Of a stretch of 34,919 nt of DNA, positions 22,717 to 30,942 are shown piece after piece. Origin of the DNA: an uncultured Myxococcaceae bacterium (lineage in GTDB: Bacteria > Myxococcota_A > Polyangia > Polyangiales > Ga0077539). The notes under the pieces were generated by a model that searched no databases, was not told the origin of the DNA, and saw nothing but the letters and a program-made list of their open reading frames with translations. The stretch is taken from NCBI GenBank assembly GCA_945952225.1, contig CAMFHP010000096.1, positions 1 to 34,919 of the forward strand, given 5' to 3'. Numbering within the stretch: position 1 is the stretch's first letter; each line of letters begins with the position of its first letter. The position numbers were made by a program, and so were the translations under genes.

Positions 22717-24786
22717 ATGAGACACCCCGCACCCATCCGACTTTCCGCACTCCTCCTCGCTGCCGCGATTCCGTTCGCGGGCTGTGCCGATGCGCCCCAG
22801 GCGACGGACACGGTCGAGGGCACGAGCAACCCGCTGCTCCTCGGCCTGACCCTCGCCGTGGGGACCACGGTTCCGACGCTCCCGCCGGGCTCGCCCCCCG
22901 CGCTCGACCGCGCCGCCACGCCGCCGGTGCCCAACCTCGATCGCTACGTGCGCGACCCGCAGTGGGCCGTGATGCTCGGCAAGGCGCTCTTCTGGGACCA
23001 GGCCGTCGGCAGCGACGGGATGGCCTGCGCGAGCTGTCACTTTCACGCCGGCGCCGACAACCGCATCACGAACCAGCTCTCGGCCTCGCTGGCCCACACG
23101 GACCCGACGCGCGCGGGGCGCTTCAACGCCACCCGCACGGGCACCGGCGCGCCGAACTACCGCCTGCGCCGCGGTGACTTTCCCTTCCACGTGCTCGCCG
23201 ACCCGAACGACCGCGACTCCGCGGTGCTCTTCGACAGCGACGACGTGGCCTCGTCGTCGGGCGTGTTCCGCCGCGCGTTCCAGTCGCCCGCGCCCTCGTC
23301 GACGGCCATCGACACGTGCGCCGCGCAGCGCGACCCGATCTACAACCTCGCGGGCAACAACACCCGCGGGGTCGAGCCGCGCAACTCGCCCACGGTCGTC
23401 AACGCGGTCTTCAACCACCGCAATTTCTGGGATGGCCGCGCCAACAACGTCTTCAACGGCGTGAACCCCTTCGGCGCCCGCGACGCCGCCGCGCGCGTCT
23501 ACCGCTGGACGGGCTCCGCCCTCGCCGCCGAGCCCGTGCGCCTCGAGAACTCAAGCCTCGCCTCGCAGGCCGTGGGCCCCGTGCTCAGCGACCTGGAGAT
23601 GTCGTGCGGCGGGCGCTCCTTCGCCTCCGTGGCCACGAAGCTCCTCGACCGCCGCGCGCTCGCCGACCAGCAGGTCGCGCTCGACGACAGCGTGTTCGCC
23701 ACGCACGTGCCCCTCCTCGGTCGCGGCATCAACCACACGTACCGCGCGATGATCCAGCGCGCGTTTCAGCCCGAGTGGTGGTCGGCGCCCGCGGGCACCG
23801 CGACCCCGAGCGGCGTGTCGCAGATCGAGCAGAACTTCACGCTCTTCTTCGGCCTCGCGGTGCAGGCCTACGAGGCCACGCTCGTCTCCGACGACGCGCC
23901 CTACGACCGCTACGCGCGCGGCAACGGCAACGCCCTCACCGACGCCCAGCGGCGCGGCCTCGACGTGTTCACGGGGCGCGGTCGCTGCGTGTCGTGCCAC
24001 AGCGGCGCGGCCTTCTCGAACGCCGCGTTTGCAGGCCTCAACGCGCCGGAGCCCATTCAGCGCATGCGCATGGGCGCGGGCCACGTCGCCCTCTACGACG
24101 AGGGCTTCTACAACATCGGCGTGCGTCCCACCGCGGAGGACGTGGGCCTCGGCGGCACCGACCCGTGGGGCAATCCGCTCTCGTTCTCGCGCCAGTGGCT
24201 CACGCACCTCAACACCGGCGCCGCGACGCCCGATCGCTTCGCGGTCGATCCGTCGAACTTCGCCGAGCCCGTGGCCCTGCCCGTGTCGCCCACGCTCGCC
24301 GACCTTCGCGGTGCGTTCGGCGCGGATGCGGTGGCCGTCGACGGCGCGTTCAAGACCCCGACGCTCCGCAACGTTGAGCTCACGGGGCCGTACTTTCACA
24401 ACGGCGGAACGTCGACCCTCGAAGACGTCGTGCGCTTCTACAACCGCGGCGGTGACCGCCGTCGCGTGACGGGCGGAGACACCACGGGCTTCGCGGGCGT
24501 GCCCTCGAACCTCGACGCCGACATCGTGCCGCTCGGGCTCAGCGCGCAGGAGCAGTCGGACCTCGTGGCCTTCCTCCGCGCGCTCACCGACGAGCGCGTG
24601 CGCTACGAGCAGGCGCCCTTCGACCACCCGGCGCTGGCGCTTCCCGAGGGCCATGACGCCACCACGCACCCGCAGCTCGGCGCGGGCTACGCGGCCGACC
24701 GCACGAGCACCGTTCCCGCCGTCGGACGCGGCGGACGCGGGCTCCTCCAGGCGCCGCTGCAGCCCTTCCACACGCGCCTCGATTGA
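22717..24786 (+). CDS. MauG/cytochrome-c-peroxidase-like dihaem lipoprotein
   Basis: The 689-residue protein starts at ATG 22717 and has a lipoprotein signal (PFAGC, Cys23). Two c-type haem sites are present: CASCH (Cys104, Cys107, His108) and CVSCH (Cys424, Cys427, His428), the arrangement of bacterial dihaem peroxidases and MauG. The segments RNSPTVVNAVFNHRNFWDGR and FKTPTLRNVELTGPYFHNGG are conserved family landmarks. It is longer than the usual 320-450 residues, with additional sequence between the haems. It probably works in the periplasm, reducing peroxide or oxidising a protein partner. A CBM9-like lipoprotein follows after 52 bases. The region 22524-22716 upstream holds a short AT-rich patch (TTCGTATTTTTCAAG) that may be promoter for one direction. 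Confidence 0.9.
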   Translation: MRHPAPIRLSALLLAAAIPFAGCADAPQATDTVEGTSNPLLLGLTLAVGTTVPTLPPGSPPALDRAATPPVPNLDRYVRDPQWAVMLGKALFWDQAVGSDGMACASCHFHAGADNRITNQLSASLAHTDPTRAGRFNATRTGTGAPNYRLRRGDFPFHVLADPNDRDSAVLFDSDDVASSSGVFRRAFQSPAPSSTAIDTCAAQRDPIYNLAGNNTRGVEPRNSPTVVNAVFNHRNFWDGRANNVFNGVNPFGARDAAARVYRWTGSALAAEPVRLENSSLASQAVGPVLSDLEMSCGGRSFASVATKLLDRRALADQQVALDDSVFATHVPLLGRGINHTYRAMIQRAFQPEWWSAPAGTATPSGVSQIEQNFTLFFGLAVQAYEATLVSDDAPYDRYARGNGNALTDAQRRGLDVFTGRGRCVSCHSGAAFSNAAFAGLNAPEPIQRMRMGAGHVALYDEGFYNIGVRPTAEDVGLGGTDPWGNPLSFSRQWLTHLNTGAATPDRFAVDPSNFAEPVALPVSPTLADLRGAFGADAVAVDGAFKTPTLRNVELTGPYFHNGGTSTLEDVVRFYNRGGDRRRVTGGDTTGFAGVPSNLDADIVPLGLSAQEQSDLVAFLRALTDERVRYEQAPFDHPALALPEGHDATTHPQLGAGYAADRTSTVPAVGRGGRGLLQAPLQPFHTRLD

Positions 24787-24838
24787 GCGCGCGACGGTCG
24801 TTGCCACACGCTCCGCGGCGGTGGTGAACTCCGCCGCC

Positions 24839-25615
24839 GTGAAGCCCCGCCACCTCGTCTTCGCCCTGTGCCTTCTCGCGTGTCGCGAGACGCCGTCTGC
24901 CACCTCCTCCTCGTCGCGCACCGCGTCGGTCAACCGCGGCGCGACGGGCGCGAAGAAGCTCGCGCGCGGGGCCGTCACCGTCGACGGTCGCCTCGACGAG
25001 GCCGCGTGGCGCGCGCCGGGAACCGGTCCCCTCGTGCACCCCGGGAGCGGTGAGCCCGTGCCGCAGTCGCGGGTCAACGGCGAGGCCTGGTTCGCGTGGG
25101 ACGACGACGCGCTCTACCTCGCCGCGCGCGTGGCCGACCGCGAGCCCGCGGCCCCCTTCGCGCGCGACGCCGTGGACCCGCACCTCTGGGAGCAATCGTC
25201 GGCGGTGGAGCTCATGCTTCAGCCCGGCGACCACAGCGACAACCGTCACTACTACGAGATCCAGGCCGACACCGCGTGCGCACTCTGGACCACGCGCTTC
25301 GACGACTACAACCGCCCGCAGGCCGTCACCGCCGACAACCAGCGCACCTTCGGCCATCAAGACTGGCAGCCCGCGATCCGCTGCGCGGCGCAGCGCAACG
25401 GCGAGGGCTACACGCTCGAACTCGCGATCCCGTGGCGCGATGTCGACGGGGCCGGGCGCGCGTCGGTGCCACCGTCTGCGGGCGCCGTGTGGCGCGCCAA
25501 CGTCTACAGCTTTCGCGACGGTCAGCGCGACGCGCTCGCGTGGTCACCGCTCCGTGGCGAGGGGAACTTTCACTTCGCGCCCCGCTTCGCGCGGCTCACG
25601 TTCGAGGGTCCGTAG
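24839..25615 (+). CDS. CBM9-like carbohydrate-binding lipoprotein
   Basis: The 258-residue protein has a lipoprotein signal (VFALCLLAC). I chose GTG 24839 because it is directly before the basic start of the signal (KPRHL); GTGs at 24821 and 24824 are in the same frame. Residues about 43-258 follow the CBM9-like domain of extracellular proteins: AVTVDGRLDEAAW near the start, WFAWDDDALYLAARV, an acidic SSAVELMLQPGDHSDN and ELAIPWRDVDG. Members bind sugars or sit in outer-membrane proteins with uncertain ligands. The stop is TAG at 25613. Probably co-transcribed with the MauG-like gene; the functional link is unclear. Confidence 0.8.
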   Translation: MKPRHLVFALCLLACRETPSATSSSSRTASVNRGATGAKKLARGAVTVDGRLDEAAWRAPGTGPLVHPGSGEPVPQSRVNGEAWFAWDDDALYLAARVADREPAAPFARDAVDPHLWEQSSAVELMLQPGDHSDNRHYYEIQADTACALWTTRFDDYNRPQAVTADNQRTFGHQDWQPAIRCAAQRNGEGYTLELAIPWRDVDGAGRASVPPSAGAVWRANVYSFRDGQRDALAWSPLRGEGNFHFAPRFARLTFEGP

Positions 25616-25669
25616 GGGCCTCGCGCGGCGCTGTTCCCAAGGGGCGCGGGTCACACTAGATTCGCGCGC

Positions 25670-26608
25670 ATGACCGAACCCATGGACCCGCTCGTCGCGG
25701 AGATTCACGAGCTCCGCAGGTCGCGCAACGCGGTGATCCTCGCCCACTACTACGTCGACGGCGAGGTGCAGGACGTCGCGGATTTTGTCGGCGACTCGCT
25801 GCAGCTCTCGCAGGCTGCGCAGAAGACCCAGGCCGACGTGATCGTGTTCGCGGGCGTGCACTTCATGGCCGAGACCGCGAAGATCCTCAATCCCACGCGC
25901 AAGGTGGTGCTGCCCGACCTCTCGGCGGGATGCTCGCTCGCCGAGGGATGCCCCGCGGATCGCTTCGCCGCCTTCGTGGCGAAGCACCCCGACCACTACG
26001 TGCTCTCGTACATCAACTGCTCCGCGGGCGTGAAGGCCGTGAGCGACTGCATCGTGACGAGTTCGAACGCCGAGAAGATCGTGCGGAGCGTGCCCGAGGG
26101 GAAACCCATCCTCTTCGCGCCGGACCGCAACCTCGGGGCGTACCTCTCGAAGAAGACCGGGCGCGACATGCTCCTCTGGCGGGGGAGCTGCATCGTTCAC
26201 GAGACCTTCTCCGAGCGGAAGATCATCGCGCTCAAGACCCGCCACCCCGACGCGGAGATCATCGCGCACCCCGAGTGCGAGCCCTCGCTCCTCGCGATGG
26301 CGTCGTACATCGGCAGCACGAGCGCGCTGCTCTCGTACACCGAGCGCTCGCCCTCGAAGACCTTCATCGTCGCGACGGAGACGGGCATCCTGCACCAGAT
26401 GCAGAAGCGCTCGCCCGAGAAGGAGTTCATCCCCGCGCCGCCCGAGGGCAACTGCCACTGCAACGACTGCCCCTTCATGAAGAAGAACACGCTCGAAGCC
26501 GTGCGCGACGCCCTGCGCGATCTCACGCCCGAGATCACCCTCGACGAAGACCTCCGCGTGAAGGCGCTGCGCCCCATCGAGCGCATGCTCGAACTCAGCG
26601 CGGGCTGA
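25670..26608 (+). CDS. nadA: Quinolinate synthase NadA
   Basis: The 312-residue protein is the iron-sulfur enzyme that condenses iminoaspartate with dihydroxyacetone phosphate to quinolinate in NAD synthesis. Signatures: [20 protein letters not shown] near the N-terminus, [12 protein letters not shown] and the cluster cysteines in [10 protein letters not shown] (Cys88), GSCIVHE (Cys174) and CHCNDCPFM (Cys267). The short form without an N-terminal extension is normal. ATG 25670 is preferred; ATG 25682 is possible. No nadB or nadC is adjacent, so the gene stands alone here. Confidence 0.96.
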   Translation: MTEPMDPLVAEIHELRRSRNAVILAHYYVDGEVQDVADFVGDSLQLSQAAQKTQADVIVFAGVHFMAETAKILNPTRKVVLPDLSAGCSLAEGCPADRFAAFVAKHPDHYVLSYINCSAGVKAVSDCIVTSSNAEKIVRSVPEGKPILFAPDRNLGAYLSKKTGRDMLLWRGSCIVHETFSERKIIALKTRHPDAEIIAHPECEPSLLAMASYIGSTSALLSYTERSPSKTFIVATETGILHQMQKRSPEKEFIPAPPEGNCHCNDCPFMKKNTLEAVRDALRDLTPEITLDEDLRVKALRPIERMLELSAG

Positions 26609-26620
26609 GCCCTCGGCTCA
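26606..26620. terminator. Hairpin spanning two convergent stop codons
   Basis: TGAGCC-CTC-GGCTCA forms a perfect 6-bp stem with a 3-base loop. Its left arm begins with the nadA TGA and its right arm ends with the TGA of the convergent Cys-repeat gene. There is no T-run on either side. It could slow transcription from both directions. Confidence 0.35.
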
Positions 26621-28981
26621 CTGACAGCGCCCGTCGACACATCGCTGCAGCAGCCCGCACGGGCGCACGCACCCGCCGCAGTGCAGCCAGTCGGTCTGCG
26701 TGTTCACCTCGCAGCCGTTGAAGCGCAGGCCGTCGCAGTTCGCAAAGCGCGGCTGACAGCGGTCGATCTCGCAGCGCGTGGTGCCGCCGCTGGTCACACA
26801 CTGCGACACGGCATTCGAGAACGAGCAGACGTTCCCGCAGCGGCCGCAGTTGTTCACGTCTTCGGTGAGGTGCGACTCGCAGCCGTTCGCGGCGGTCCCG
26901 TCGCAGTTGCCGTACGACGCGTTGCAGGTGCTTCCGCAGGTCGAGGCCGCGCAGAGCGACGTGGCGTTCGCGGGGGTCGCGCACTGCATCCCGCAGGCGC
27001 CGCAGTTTCGCAGCGAGGTGCGCAGGTCGGTCTCGCATCCGTTCCGCGCGTCGCCGTCGCAGTTGCCCCAGTTCGCGTTGCACGTGAGCGCGCAGGCTCC
27101 GTCGACGCACGCCGCCGACGCGTTGGCGCCCGTGGGGCACGCGTTGCCGCAGCGGCCGCAGTGCGAGCGGTTGGTCTGCAGGTCGACGCAGAGCGATCCG
27201 CACGCGACGAGGCCCGCGGCGCACCCGACACCACACACGCCGGCGCTGCACGTCTGCCCCGCGGCGCACGCGCTCCCGCAGCGACCGCAGTGCTGCATGC
27301 TCGTGGCGAGGTTCACCTCGCAGCCGTTGGCCGCGTTGCCGTCGCAGTCGGCGAAGCCTGCGTTGCACACGCCCGCCGCGCACCGCCCCTCGGCGCATCG
27401 CGGCGCTCCGTTCGCGTAGGTGCACGCCGTCGGGCACGCGCCGCAGTGCGAGGGGTCGTTGCGCAGATCGACCTCGCAGCCGTTCGCCGGATCACCGTCG
27501 CAGTCGCCGAAGCCCGCGTTGCACGCGCCCCGCACGCAGCGCCCCATCGCGCAGGTCGCCGCCGCGTTCGCGAAGGAGCACGTCACCCCGCACGCGCCGC
27601 ACGACGACACCGCGCTCAAGAGGTTCGTCTCGCAGCCGTTGCCCGCGTTGCCGTCGCAGTCGCCGAAGCCCGCATCGCACGCGCTCACGGCGCAGCGTCC
27701 GCCCACGCACGCGGGGGTTCCGTTGGCCGCGAGGCACGCGCTGCCGCACGCGCCGCAGTTGAGCGCGCTCGTCGCGAGGTCGGACTCGCACCCGTCGGAC
27801 GCGTTCGCGTTGCAGTCGGCGCGCCCCGCCGGACACGCGAGCTGGCACACGCCGTTGCTGCACACGCCGTCGCCCATGCCGCCGCAGCGAACCGCGCAAC
27901 GTCCGCAGTTCGCAGCGTCGGCACGCAGGTCGGTCTCGCACCCGTTCGCCGCCACGCCGTCGCAGTCGCCGAAACCCTCGGCGCACACGGCCACCGCGCA
28001 CACACCCGCCGTGCAGCGCGACGTCGTCGCATTGGGGAGCGCACACACGTTGCCGCACGCGCCGCAGTTGTTCGCGTCGCTCGTGGTGTTGGTCTCGCAC
28101 CCCGTGACCGTCGAACGGCAGTCCGCCGTGCCCGGCGTGCAGTCGACCGTGGGGGACGCGCAGGTGCCGTTGCTGCAGGCCACGCCGCGGCACACGCGAC
28201 CGCACATGCCGCAGTGGGCCGCGTTGGTCTGCGTGTCGACCTCACACCCGTTCGCCGGGTCGCGGTCGCAGTCTTCGCGACCGGGCAGGCACGTCGTCAC
28301 GCGGCACTCGCCGGCCTCGCACACCGACGACATCGCACCGGGAAGAACGCAGCGCATCCCGCAGGCGCCGCAGTGCGCGGCGGCCGTCGCGAGGTTGATC
28401 TCACATCCGTTCGAGGGGTCGCGGTCGCAGTCGCCGAAGCCCGGCTGGCACCGCGCGAATCCGCACACGCCGTTCGCGCACGACGACACCGCCCCCGGCA
28501 GCGAGCACGCGTTGCCGCAGCGGCCGCAGTGGCGCGGGTCCGTGAGGCGCTGCACACAGTCGCTCCCGCAGGCGTCGAGCCCCGGCGCGCACGACACCGC
28601 GCACGACCCCGCGGCGCACGCGAATCCCTCGGCGCAGGCCATGCCGCAGCGGCCGCAGTTGCGCGCGTTGCTCGCGAGGTTGACGCAGGTGCCGTCGCAG
28701 CCCGTGAGGCCCGTGGGGCAGCGCGCGCAGACGCCACCCAGGCACACGAGGTCGCCGCGACACGCGGGGGTGTTCCCATCGGTGCAGCAGAGGCTCGATT
28801 CGGAGCCGCAGCCGGGCGCGGTGCCGTCGGGTCCGTCGGTCGATGCGTCGGGGGTCAGCACGGGCGCGTCGGGCGTGTCAACGGTGGCGTCGGCGCGGGC
28901 GCGGAGCTGGTCGGCCTCGAACGACGTGGTGCACGCCGCGAGGGCGCACAGGGCGAGGACGGCGAGGAGCGTGCGGCGCAT
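26618..28981 (-). CDS. Lipoprotein with about 14 Cys-rich repeats
   Basis: The 787-residue protein starts at ATG 28981 with lipobox ALAAC (Cys17), so it is probably anchored in the envelope. After an Asp/Pro/Thr-rich linker (about 25-55), the rest is built from roughly 45-50-residue units, each with about eight cysteines in the order C-x-GFGDC-DGD-NGCE-L-CGxCG-C-C-C. I count 14 of the CGxCG-type blocks (for example CGRCGMAC, CGACGNVC, CGACGVTC); two are altered to CGRCAVRC and CGGCVRPC. Such repeats would be stabilised by disulfides outside the cytoplasm. Similar proteins are common and functionally unknown in myxobacteria. It precedes nadA's convergent stop by 9 bases and follows the TPR/PEGA gene by 26 bases on the same strand. 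Confidence 0.85.
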   Translation of the reverse strand: MRRTLLAVLALCALAACTTSFEADQLRARADATVDTPDAPVLTPDASTDGPDGTAPGCGSESSLCCTDGNTPACRGDLVCLGGVCARCPTGLTGCDGTCVNLASNARNCGRCGMACAEGFACAAGSCAVSCAPGLDACGSDCVQRLTDPRHCGRCGNACSLPGAVSSCANGVCGFARCQPGFGDCDRDPSNGCEINLATAAAHCGACGMRCVLPGAMSSVCEAGECRVTTCLPGREDCDRDPANGCEVDTQTNAAHCGMCGRVCRGVACSNGTCASPTVDCTPGTADCRSTVTGCETNTTSDANNCGACGNVCALPNATTSRCTAGVCAVAVCAEGFGDCDGVAANGCETDLRADAANCGRCAVRCGGMGDGVCSNGVCQLACPAGRADCNANASDGCESDLATSALNCGACGSACLAANGTPACVGGRCAVSACDAGFGDCDGNAGNGCETNLLSAVSSCGACGVTCSFANAAATCAMGRCVRGACNAGFGDCDGDPANGCEVDLRNDPSHCGACPTACTYANGAPRCAEGRCAAGVCNAGFADCDGNAANGCEVNLATSMQHCGRCGSACAAGQTCSAGVCGVGCAAGLVACGSLCVDLQTNRSHCGRCGNACPTGANASAACVDGACALTCNANWGNCDGDARNGCETDLRTSLRNCGACGMQCATPANATSLCAASTCGSTCNASYGNCDGTAANGCESHLTEDVNNCGRCGNVCSFSNAVSQCVTSGGTTRCEIDRCQPRFANCDGLRFNGCEVNTQTDWLHCGGCVRPCGLLQRCVDGRCQ

Positions 28982-29007
28982 CGGAGTGGAACTTCCTCGC
29001 GTGACGA

Positions 29008-30126
29008 TCAGAAGGTGAAGCGCAGGCCCGCCGCGGCGCCGCCGGGCGTCGGGGCGAAGGAGAGGTTGACCGTCGACGGACGGCGCGCGCGCATCTGCGT
29101 GGCGAAGACCACCGTCGCGATGCCCGCCGCAGCGGCGAGTCCGAACGACACGTTGGTGAGCGCGCGGTAGGTCTCTCCCCGGCCGCGCAGGTCGGCCACC
29201 GCGGGGTCGTCGAACTGGTCGCGGTAATAGGCGGTGTACTCGTCGTGCGCGCTCGCCGTCAGCGCGCCGAACACGACACCCGCCACGAGGAACGCCCCCG
29301 TCGCCGACGCGCCTGCGATCACCCACACCGGTGCGAGTCCGCGCGTCGAGGTGAGGCTCGCCGTCACCACGCGCGTACCGCCCGCGTCGACGGAGAAGCG
29401 CCCGTTCCACGGCGCGTACCCCGGTGCACTCAATGCGAGCGTGTGCTCGCCCGGCGCCACGGCCACGCTCGGGAGCGCCACCACGGCACCGTCGACGCGC
29501 GCCTCCGTGCCCGGCGGCGTCGAGGCCACCACGAGCCTGCCCTGCGCGGCCGCGGCGTGACGCAGCACGAGGCGCACGGCGCGGCGATCGCCCGAGGCCA
29601 CGACCACCGATTCGCGCGCGGTCTCCCAGCCCTCGGCGCGCGCTTCGAGGGTGTGGCGTCCGGGGCTCACGGCGAGTCCCGCGGCGCCGCCCGACGAGGC
29701 CAGCGCATCGCCGTCGAGGGTGAGCGTCACACGCGCGTTGGAGGGCTCCACCGTGAGGTCGATGCGGGCGATGAACGACCGCGTCTCGGCGAGCATCTGC
29801 TCGACCTCGGCGCGACGCTCGGCGGGCAGGTCGCGGGCCTCGGCGAGGTAGCGCTCGATGGACCGCGCGGCCTCGGGGTAGCGCCCGAGCGAGAGGTAGC
29901 AGCGCGCGAGGTTGTAGAGCAGCCCCTCGTGCTGCGTGAGCTCGTACGCGCGCTGAAACTCCACGAGCGCGCCTTCGAAGTTGCGCACGTTGTAGAGCTC
30001 GCCGCCGCGCTGAAACCGGGCCTCGGCCTCGGAGAGCTGCGCGCGCGTGGGCTGCGCCAACGCCGGAGACGCGCTCAGCGCAAGACCGCAGATCAACGCC
30101 GCCAGAATGATGCGTGTGTCGCGCAT
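29008..30126 (-). CDS. TPR and PEGA domain envelope protein
   Basis: The 372-residue protein starts at ATG 30126 (MRDTRIILAALICGL), giving a standard signal peptide cut after ALA-Q. The longer frame from 30171 would add 15 non-signal residues. Residues about 30-110 contain tetratricopeptide-like helices (FQRGGELYNVRNFEGALVEF and LLYNLARCYLSLGRYPEAAR). Two PEGA-type domains follow (about 118-200 and 200-275). A membrane helix lies at about 285-310 (WVIAGASATGAFLVAGVVFG) and a second hydrophobic segment near 340. It is likely a periplasmic scaffold anchored in the inner membrane. The gene precedes the Cys-repeat lipoprotein on the same strand, suggesting an operon. Confidence 0.8.
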   Translation of the reverse strand: MRDTRIILAALICGLALSASPALAQPTRAQLSEAEARFQRGGELYNVRNFEGALVEFQRAYELTQHEGLLYNLARCYLSLGRYPEAARSIERYLAEARDLPAERRAEVEQMLAETRSFIARIDLTVEPSNARVTLTLDGDALASSGGAAGLAVSPGRHTLEARAEGWETARESVVVASGDRRAVRLVLRHAAAAQGRLVVASTPPGTEARVDGAVVALPSVAVAPGEHTLALSAPGYAPWNGRFSVDAGGTRVVTASLTSTRGLAPVWVIAGASATGAFLVAGVVFGALTASAHDEYTAYYRDQFDDPAVADLRGRGETYRALTNVSFGLAAAAGIATVVFATQMRARRPSTVNLSFAPTPGGAAAGLRFTF

Positions 30127-30282
30127 GCAGGGAGCACCCGACGCGGTCGCAGCGGTGGCGAAGAGCGCCACGGGGCCGTGAACGGCGGACTGCGCGCCGC
30201 GTCGGCGTTCATTCTTCGCGGATCACCGTGCGCGTTGCAACGACGGAAGCGCCACGCGCACGGGAGGAGGCGCCCTTCCCCC

Positions 30283-30302
30283 CGCTGAATCGTGATTCAG
30301 CG
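30283..30302. terminator. Perfect inverted repeat at the BMC-T stop codon
   Basis: CGCTGAATC-GT-GATTCAGCG is a perfect 9-bp inverted repeat with a 2-base centre that overlaps the TGA (30297-30299) of the BMC-T gene. In RNA it would form an 8-bp stem with a 4-base loop. No T-run follows, so it may be a transcript-end stabiliser or a protein-binding palindrome. The remaining bases from 30127 to 30282 show no gene or other clear structure. Confidence 0.4.
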
Positions 30303-30857
30303 CTGGCGGCGTACGGAGGCCCTGGCCACGGACGCATCGGGGTTGGCCATCACCTCGCGGCCCACGAGCGCGGTCTCGCCCGCGGCCTCGAGGCCTGCAT
30401 CGATGGCGGCGTCGACGTCGGAGAGGTTCCCCGTCACCACGAGGTAGCCCTTGCCGCCGATGCCCCGCGCGAGGTGGAGGTCGACGAGCGTGACGTCGGC
30501 GCACTTGAGGGCCGCGTCGGCGGCGCGCACCGCGGAGGCCATGGTCGCGAGTTCGAGCACGCCGATCGCGTCGAGGGGAACCTTCGACGACACACCGTTC
30601 GCCACCGCGTCGAGCACCACGTCGTGGGCGCCGGGGAGCATCGTGTGGTCGAGGCGCGCGCTGTCGGCGGTGAGCAGTCCTGCGTCCATCGCCTCGGCAA
30701 CCTCGGCCTCGCCGCCGGTGATGGCGATCCAGTATTTGCCGGGCGAGACGGGCTCCGCGTGGAGCACCGTGACCTCGGCGCGCTTCGTCATCGCGTCGAG
30801 GGTGAGGTACCCCCGCGCGATCGAACGAAGCTCCACGATGCCCAGCGCAGGACCCAC
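30297..30857 (-). CDS. Bacterial microcompartment shell protein, tandem BMC domain (BMC-T)
   Basis: The 186-residue protein starts at GTG 30857. Two BMC domains in tandem make it a trimer-forming shell tile. Domain one opens with ALGIVELRSIARGYLTLDAM and contains VLHAEPVSPGKYWIAITGG. Domain two opens with AIGVLELATMASAVRAADAA and has a GIGGKGYLVVTG strand. From memory the first domain resembles the BMC-T proteins of Haliangium. Shell proteins enclose enzymes handling volatile or toxic aldehydes. The PduP/EutE-type dehydrogenase on the same strand, 754 bases upstream, is a likely cargo, but a plus-strand gene lies between, so they are not a simple operon. No BMC-H or BMC-P pentamer gene is in the window. 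Confidence 0.9.
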   Translation of the reverse strand: MGPALGIVELRSIARGYLTLDAMTKRAEVTVLHAEPVSPGKYWIAITGGEAEVAEAMDAGLLTADSARLDHTMLPGAHDVVLDAVANGVSSKVPLDAIGVLELATMASAVRAADAALKCADVTLVDLHLARGIGGKGYLVVTGNLSDVDAAIDAGLEAAGETALVGREVMANPDASVARASVRRQR

Positions 30858-30906
30858 GGTGTCGAACGTCGGGTACCACGCGCGCTCTCGTCGTCACAAG
30901 CGCTTC

Positions 30907-30925
30907 AGCACAGAGGCCCTGTGCT
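30907..30925. promoter_or_regulatory. Palindrome in the BMC-T / CD225-like divergent region
   Basis: AGCACAG-AGGCC-CTGTGCT is a perfect 7-bp inverted repeat with a 5-base spacer, in the 85 bases between two divergent starts and 17 bases before ATG 30943. Position suits an operator that controls one or both genes. No cognate regulator is in the window. Confidence 0.35.
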
Positions 30926-30942
30926 AGCGTCGCGCCCCCGCC

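Noticed and set aside
22524-22934. N-terminal extension of the cyclopropane-synthase-like frame
   Set aside because: It would cross the divergent intergenic region and the start of the MauG-like gene; ATG 22523 has a ribosome site and begins the family homology.
20187-23177. 996-residue plus-strand open frame
   Set aside because: Antisense to the phospholipase D and cyclopropane-synthase-like genes, rich in Arg/Glu/Val/His as expected for a GC-rich shadow, with no domains.
26681-29170. 829-residue plus-strand frame
   Set aside because: Antisense to the Cys-repeat gene; its Val/Ala/Arg repeats mirror the codons of the real gene.
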